From: Rhizophagus irregularis
Taxonomy: Eukaryota; Glomeromycota; Glomeromycetes; Glomerales; Glomeraceae
DNA: 64,000 nt
Direction: 5' to 3'
Assembly: GCF_026210795.1 (NCBI RefSeq)
Contig: NC_089432.1
Location: 1,984,001-2,048,000 of the forward strand
Shown here: piece by piece, positions 57,833-64,000 of the stretch
How positions within the stretch are numbered: the first letter of the stretch is position 1
How the letters are laid out: each line of letters starts with the position of its first letter
Made by a program: the position numbers and the translations under genes
Notes under the pieces: generated by a model
Seen by the model: the letters and a program-made list of their open reading frames with translations, nothing else
Told to the model about the DNA's origin: nothing
Databases searched by the model: none

Positions 57833-59144
57833 CAGTGCCTGGAAATAAGTCAGTAAGCACGTGACTGTAGATCATTTATTTGTTTAACTTTAAAACCAGT
57901 TTTGTCGATCATTTTATTATAAATTTGTCTCCAATTTTTTCCCATGCGTTGTTTAGAACCTTCTTTAACTACTATGTCTTGCAAACGAAGAGAACTTACA
58001 ATTTTTGAACGTGGAGAAGTCATTGGAGCTTGGAAATGTGAAGTAAGTGAACGAAAGATAGCTGAAGCATTAAATTGTCCCAGTTGTACCATTCATAAGG
58101 TTATTTCTACTTACAAGATACGTGGTGATGAGACACTCCCTCCTAGGACTGGAAGACCGCCTAAAATGACAGAAAGGGATGGCCGACATTTAATAAGAAT
58201 TCTTAAAAAAGATAGGAAAATGACCCTTCAGGAGTTACATGAGAATTTCGTTTATTCTACTTCCACACATGTATGCAAAAAAACTTTACTTAATTATCTT
58301 CATGAACAAGGTTTTTATAGTCGAGTAGGAGTAAGAAAACCTCTTGTTACTGAAACCAATAGAATTAAAAGACTCAACTGGGCTAAAGAACGAAAATTAT
58401 GGATAAATGAGTGGGACAGTGTTATTTGAAGCGACGAATCCAAATTTGAATTATTCAGAGGAAATGGTAGGAGATTGGTTTGGAGAAGGCCACATGAAAA
58501 ATATGATATTGAGTGTTTAATACCTACAGTAAAGTCAGGTCAACAAGGAGTGATGGTTTGGGGATGTTTTTCAAAAAACAATCTTGGTCCATTAGTTAAA
58601 TTAGAAGGTAAAATAACAGCCACAGTATATATGAATATACTGGAAAATTATTTATTACCATTTATTAATAATCTAGACGATCAGGAAAATTTTATTTTTC
58701 AGGATGATAATGCCCCTATACATACTGCAAGGGTGGTTAAGAGTTGGGAAGAAGAAAATGAAGTAAACAGCCTCCCTTGGCCCGCACAGAGCCCAGATTT
58801 GAATCCTATAGAGCATTTATGGGATGAATTGGAAAGGCAGGTGCGGGCACATAAGCCATTACCAAAAAACAGGGAGAATTTATGGGAAATACTTCAAGAG
58901 GAATGGTTAAATATTGAAGCTGATAAATATCAAAATCTTATTAGTAGCATGCCTCGTCGTATCTCTGCTGTTATAAATAGTAAAGGTTACCCAACAAAGT
59001 ATTAATAAAAAGTTGAAGGCTTTGTCTTTCAAATAAAAAAAAAAATATTAAATTTGGCATAGTAATTTATGAATTATTTAATTTTAAAAATTCGCATTAA
59101 AATTGATCGACATCACGTGCTTACTGACTTTTTTCCAGGCACTG
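57833..59144 (+). mobile_element. Tc1-like element with CAGTGCCTGG ends
   Basis: Inverted ends of about 31 bp begin CAGTGCCTGGAAA and include AGTCAGTAAGCACGTGA. TA flanks both ends (57831-57832 and 59145-59146). The 1,312-bp element carries one transposase gene. Flanking sequence on both sides repeats GGCCAGAATTAA, so it may be inserted into an older repeat. Confidence 0.93.
57974..59005 (+). pseudogene. Tc1-like DD34E transposase, one in-frame TGA
   Basis: From MSCKRRELTIFERGEVIGAW the frame runs 343 codons. The N-terminal half has paired helix-turn-helix domains with SERKIAEALNCPSCTIHKVI and the linker PRTGRPPKMT. The catalytic triad is complete: SDESKFELF, FQDDNAPIHTA and SPDLNPIEHLW, with 34 residues between the last two acids. 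The only defect is TGA at 58427-58429, codon 152, in VI-stop-SDES, where relatives have tryptophan (TGG). An upstream in-frame ATG at 57944 is possible but less like the family start. The element ends match, so this is a young copy silenced by one point change. Confidence 0.9.
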
Positions 59145-60295
59145 TACGTTAAAAACGCCGTTGTAAAAACAAAAAAATCGGCCAACTTAATTTTGGCCAG
59201 TTTAATTTCGGCCAGAATTAAGACGATTTGGCCAGAATTACGAAAATCCGGGTTTAACGAAAATCATGTGCCGGATATCTCTATTTCCCATCTAATAACT
59301 ATTTATTATGCATAAAGAATAAAGATAACATGTTAAAATTTAACTACTACGCTATTTAACTACTACGCTACTAAAGTACTGTTATTAAATTTCAATTTAT
59401 TATTACTACTTTACTTTACTCGGAATAGATCGTGCTAAAAGAAAGGCATCATAAATATTCGAAATATGGATAAATATTAATGTTGAGTTTATGTTGTTCT
59501 ATCTAATAAATCCTTGATTTATTTCAATTCTTTAATATAAAATATTATATTCAATGTTAAGATATTGATCATTCGACACGAAAATTTTAAGTTTCATCGA
59601 TCCCAAATTTTACTTTTATATAAAAAAAATATTTTTTCACATTTCAATTAGATAATTACAAATTTTAATATATTAAAAAATTATAGTAATCAAGATTTTT
59701 GCGTGTTTTACTTTATAAAGATAAAAAATAAAATTAAAAGTACTAAAGTTTGAAAGGTTTGATATACTAGTCAGCCCCCGACATAACAAAATAGACGACT
59801 GAAGCCAATCAGACCTTCGTTACGAGGAAATTCGGCATTACGAATTACTCAGTATAATGGGAATGGGTATGATATAAATTATTAATTAAAGAGTGATCAT
59901 GAAAAACTGGTGTTACATTCTCTTTATAACGAAATTTTTTTATAAACATAACGAAGATTTGAAGATTTACAAAATAAATTTTATTATAAAGAATTTTTTA
60001 CAAAAGTAGTTATATGTACTTTATATATGGTTTATGAGATATAATAGTAAATTTCAGTATAACAAAATATATGTTATCACGGATTTATACAATTAAACGC
60101 TTCGTCGATTTTTTACCGACGAGTCTTTTGTAATTGCGTAGACATAATTTTATTTCTTACAGTCCATTATTTTGACATTCACAAAAAAAAAAAATATTTA
60201 TTTTAGTGGTGATTAATTTTCTTCAAACTTAAATTTTCGAAAATAAACAATCAATTAGTTTTATAATATTATTAAGGGTATTGCTAAACATCTCC
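59145..60295. other. Intergenic region with a possible pogo-like end
   Basis: At 59772 CAGCCCCCGACATAACAAAA, then GTTACGAGGAAATTCGGCAT near 59819, resembles ends of pogo-type elements. A second end was not found; GTCGATTTTTTACCGAC near 60104 is a small hairpin. No gene. Confidence 0.35.
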
Positions 60296-60379
60296 TTTAC
60301 CAGCATTAGGATGGCATCTTGGGCGGAGTTACATTCATATTCTTAATTCTACTCCAAGTTCCATCCTAATGCTGGTAAA
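60296..60379. repeat. 84-bp hairpin with 19-bp perfect arms
   Basis: TTTACCAGCATTAGGATGG at 60296-60314 is perfectly inverted at 60361-60379. CTTGG-GAGT inside the loop is also partly mirrored. It may be a minimal MITE. Confidence 0.8.
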
Positions 60380-60396
60380 TGCGATGATCGCCTAGG

Positions 60397-61123
60397 TAGG
60401 GATTGGAACTGGCTAAAGCGGTTAACCGGTTAAGATAATCCCAAAAACGGTTAACCGAATAATTAAACGGTTAATCGGTTAAATATATCAGGATAATTTT
60501 TTAATTCAGAACCTCCGATATTCCTATATTGGCTAACGGCTAGCTAAAAAAATAAACTAATTGAAACTTTTTTATTGCTCAATTTTTTACGAAATTTTTT
60601 TTTAAATTATTTTTTTTTATTTTTTATACAACATGGATGATATTGACTATAGAGACATATAAGAATCTCAATCTTAGTCATCAAGACAACAAATAAAAAG
60701 AAATTCAAAGTATTTAAGTTGCTAGCACTAATAAGGTAAATAAATATCATAATTAAATACTTGAAATGTTATCTATAAAGTCTTTTTAGAGAAAATAGGT
60801 TAAGAACAACCCATCGTTTTCGTTATTTCAATTTTATCATTTTTACTGATATTTATATTTACATTATTTATATAAATTATGTGTTTACAATTTATCGAAT
60901 ATTTATGAATAAAGTTAAAAACTGAATGTGTTTTTATCATAAATGATGTATAATTTTAAGAGTAAAATTGCGATAGATTTATCAAATATTCAAATGGGCA
61001 AAATAAAACTTATAAACGCGTTAAACCTAAAACTTATATCTTTAACCGGTTATTATCCGGTTAAACGTCCCGATTAACCGGTTTTTAACCGGTTAAGGAT
61101 TTTTTGGACGGTTCCAATCCCTA
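60397..61123. mobile_element. hAT-type MITE with TAGGGATTGGAAC ends and exact 8-bp duplication
   Basis: The left end TAGGGATTGGAAC is mirrored at the right as GTTCCAATCCCTA. CGCCTAGG flanks both sides exactly (60389-60396 and 61124-61131). Subterminal regions on both sides are packed with GGTTAACCGGTTAA repeats. The interior has only a broken start, MDDIDYRDI. Ends agree with the element at 8906-9349. Confidence 0.93.
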
Positions 61124-61131
61124 CGCCTAGG

Positions 61132-62900
61132 CGATGATTAGTAATCATCTATTATTAATTTCATTACAAGGGCCACTCAAAATCCCGAAATCAAAATCTT
61201 ATCGATATTCATATCCTGAATATTCACCACAATCTCGGCCATTATCCCGACACTAAATTTATGACTCTATTATCTGATTTTGATTAGTAATTGGAAAATA
61301 AAATTATAACAATTTCAGTTAATAATGGAGGTTACAGTACAATTGTCCGAACAATATTTTCCCGAATATACCTTTTCCCGATGTCAATTATCTGAATGCC
61401 AATTTCCTGAACTGGACATTTTCCTGAAATATACAATTCCCGAATCTTATTTCCCGAACTCCAATTTCCTGGAATCCCATTCACGGTTTGAACGAGCATG
61501 TGGTTATATTTCTATTACTCTTTCTTATAAAATCAGTAGTATATGATAAATAATAAACATAGCGAGCGAACTAAAAAAATGACGAATAACCATCGATTAT
61601 TAGAATTTATTAATATATAAAAAAATAATTTTGTAATTATCACACTATCTATTCTTTAATCTAGTACAGATATCTCTGCGCGAGTACGTAAAATATGTCA
61701 CGTGATCGTAATTCATGTTACTTCAACTTCGCATTAAGCTTAAATTTGGCCAATATTTTAAATGACGGACTTAAATGATAAATGTTCATAAATCGAGACC
61801 ATAATAGAAGTCATTTCAAAATTTCTAAATGACCTGATTATTTGCCTGATTTTGGGTTAGAGATACAGCATATATTTTTTGCAAATTTCACATTTCACTA
61901 CCGGTTCGAGTCAGTTATTTGATTCATCTTTAGATCGATCAATTTAATGTATGGGTTTAGAATTAGGCCAACCTATCGTGTCAGTTGATAACTAAGATTT
62001 GATATGTTTACGCGAAAACTTGTTTACGTTTAAATCTAACGAATGTAAAATCACTCTGGAAGCATAACTAGTGGTATTTTTCGGCATAAATATTATCCGT
62101 AAAACCCGAGTCGATCTCGAGTCGTATAACGCAGGTAAAAAAAAACCCCGACATCTTTTTTTTTGAAAATTATGTCACATTTTGCTTTTCATTTAAATAA
62201 AGAAATAAATTTTCACAAGGTAATTATTCATTTTGGTTAAATTGATAAATATTTTCCAACATTCATGGTAAATCGTCTGCTTAGTATTTGTAATGAAAAA
62301 TATCTCTTATAAGGTTATAGTGCTTTACAACGATTAACATATTTATCAACGTAATAAGCAGACGTATGTGACATTCGTGTGATTTTATCTTAATTAGATA
62401 CGAAAGTTTAAATTTTATATTATTTATATTGTACTTGTTATAATATCGCTAACACTTACTAAAAACAATATAAAAAAACGATATCAAAAAAACTAGATTG
62501 TCCATAATATGGGAGCACATAAACCAATAATTGTTAGTATTAATTTTGATGAGAATTCTAAAGGTAGTCACCAATCATTAAAAAATATTTTAGAAAGAGA
62601 GATCTACTACTAAATATATGTACTGTACATTGTTTTGGTAAGACCGTTATACATGCTTGAACACACAACGTGATTTTCACGTCAAAAAATTGTAATATAA
62701 AACGGTTTACTAAAAAAAATTATGAAATACACTTGATTAAACAGAACCTAAAAAGTCAAAGACTATATATACTGTAATAAAGGGGCACGTTTTATAATTA
62801 TTCTTATTAAAAAAGAGTAATCGAATAAAGTTTCAATTTAATTAACTAAGTTTCGAATTCCAAATAATTTATTCGTATCACAATTAATATGTAGTGAACC
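61132..62900. other. Intergenic region with CCCGAA-type short repeats
   Basis: From about 61340 to 61480 a degenerate unit of TTTCCCGAA / TCCAATTTCCTGAA type is repeated, producing a 73-residue frame at 61325-61546 whose protein merely echoes the repeat. A 34-codon frame at 62509 (MGAHKPIIVSINFDENSKGS) has protein-like composition but no family. Nothing else is supported. Confidence 0.35.
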
Positions 62901-64000
62901 AATATAATTATAAATTAATCTACTGAAATAAATCGTGGATTATTATTCTACCAATAAATCACTTGGGTGTTTTCCCAGACCTTGGGGTTATTCTTATAAA
63001 CCTTGTGGCACAGCTGATCATTATTTACATTTTCATTTTATCATAGTCACATCATTTTGTACTCTTCTCTTGGCTTTTACGAACATGGAATTGGATGTGA
63101 AATTGATGGTCAAATTATTTTTCTTTATTTTCCATATTAAATATTTTTTTTTATTATTATTATTTTCATAATAGTGTATAAAATAAAAATAAAAAAACTA
63201 TTAAATTTGATAAAGTGTGCTTAATGATTGCCAAGGACATGTGCGCGTTTTTTTTTATAGATTTTATAGTGTAATTTTAGCAAATAATATATACTTATTG
63301 TATAATATTTAGGCAATAAACGTGCTGTTTTCGATTGAGGCCATTTGATTGGCTCAGAATGTGCCACGAAGTGGCACAATCTTACCAGCCTAACAGCTAA
63401 AGACATATACAATAAGTGTTTTATTATATAGACTCTCACGATCATACTAGTTGTAATGATTATTTATTATATATATTACCGATAAAGCTATTCAATAAAT
63501 GTAAAAAAAGTACAGTGTGATCCTATAAGGATATATAATAAAAGCATTTATAATATTAGAATAAAATAATTCTTTATACAGTAGTTGTCTAGTAGTATTT
63601 ATTAAGCATTACATTTAATGGTTATTAATTTATTTTTACAACACTTTTCTGTCATAAAAAATTCCAAGATACTCCAAATAATCTCTACAGTAAAAAATTA
63701 ATATAAAATGTTACACTTACACATGCATTATTGCAAAGAATAAATGTTACACGATAAAATGGTTACGAATATAAAAAATAAGTTTTATAAATAAAAAAGA
63801 ATTATGAAAAATACTTTTCATTTTTTTTTTATTAAAATTACGATCATTTTAAGATAAACGTTTCTTCGCTTCCGAAAAAAAAAACTGCGGAAAATTTTCC
63901 AAGTACAAAAATTTTTCTAATACTACGTAAAAAATAAGACTTACCTGACATTATAGCTAAGATAAGGTGCCTGAACCGGTCCATAATTTCCACCCTAAAC
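62901..64000. other. Intergenic region with nested inverted repeats
   Basis: ACTTATTGTATA at 63293-63304 is inverted at 63406-63417, and GTGCCACGAAGTGGCAC at 63361-63377 is a palindrome with a 3-nt loop between them. The arrangement suggests a small element. Frames at 62935-63171 and 63445-63221 have no recognisable motif. Confidence 0.4.

Noticed and set aside
7216-58429. In-frame TGA codons as evidence for a changed genetic code
   Set aside because: The expected residues differ (arginine-like in MULE and hAT, tryptophan in Tc1), and the apparently intact kinase and F-box genes use no internal TGA. Point decay is simpler.
61325-61546. Frame of 73 residues with repeated FPE/FPNS phrases
   Set aside because: The residues mirror a degenerate short DNA repeat and there is no domain or splice evidence.

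Overview
The window looks like nuclear DNA from an arbuscular mycorrhizal fungus (Glomeromycotina, most like Rhizophagus). This rests on its very AT-rich composition, short introns of about 60-110 bp with GTAAGT-like donors, and the mix of families present: Sel1-repeat protein kinases, BTB-TLDc proteins, an F-box/LRR-type protein and many DNA transposons. The genus is inferred from family content, not from a database match.

Four genes look expressible. Two are paralogous kinase-Sel1 genes on the + strand (1387-3714 and 42961-45658), 41 kb apart, with identical five-exon structures and a shared upstream block containing CACGTG. One is a six-exon kinase with an N-terminal Cys-pair motif on the - strand (34870-36728). 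One is an intronless F-box protein (49451-50929). Decayed host-type genes are two BTB-TLDc pseudogenes (15160-16491 and 21880-23364, both -) and a FAD monooxygenase pseudogene (31050-32578, +).

The rest is largely transposons, many with readable ends. 4649-7795 is a nearly complete MULE (FAR1-like, DDE, SWIM and CCHC regions) with a 9-bp target duplication; it sits inside what looks like a ~109-bp intron of another minus-strand coding fragment. 17206-20899 is a nearly complete hAT with an exact 8-bp duplication. 45835-47227 and 57833-59144 are Tc1-like elements with TA duplications; the second is intact apart from one stop. 11300-13890 is a wrecked Helitron Rep-PIF1 gene. 41018-42730 is a 5'-truncated LINE with an RNase H domain. 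Small non-autonomous elements with terminal inverted repeats lie at 8906, 9746, 21238, 23887, 32804, 39034, 55587, 56748, 57104 and 60397; for several of these the target duplication can be read directly.

Layout: 1-4.4 kb kinase A; 4.4-9.99 kb MULE, minisatellite and MITEs; 10-15 kb Helitron debris; 15-24 kb TLDc pseudogenes around the hAT; 24-31 kb mostly empty, with one 125-bp tandem duplication; 31-33.1 kb monooxygenase pseudogene and a MITE carrying telomere-like repeats; 34.8-36.7 kb Cys-pair kinase; 38.9-42.7 kb Helitron end, MITE and LINE; 42.7-47.2 kb kinase B and a Tc1; 48.6-50.9 kb tandem repeat and F-box gene; 51-64 kb sparse, with nested hairpin elements and the second Tc1. I recognised no tRNA, rRNA or CRISPR array. 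No coherent new multi-gene system is evident. The most unusual items are the MULE lodged in an intron, the telomere-repeat MITE, and the structured 125-bp duplication.
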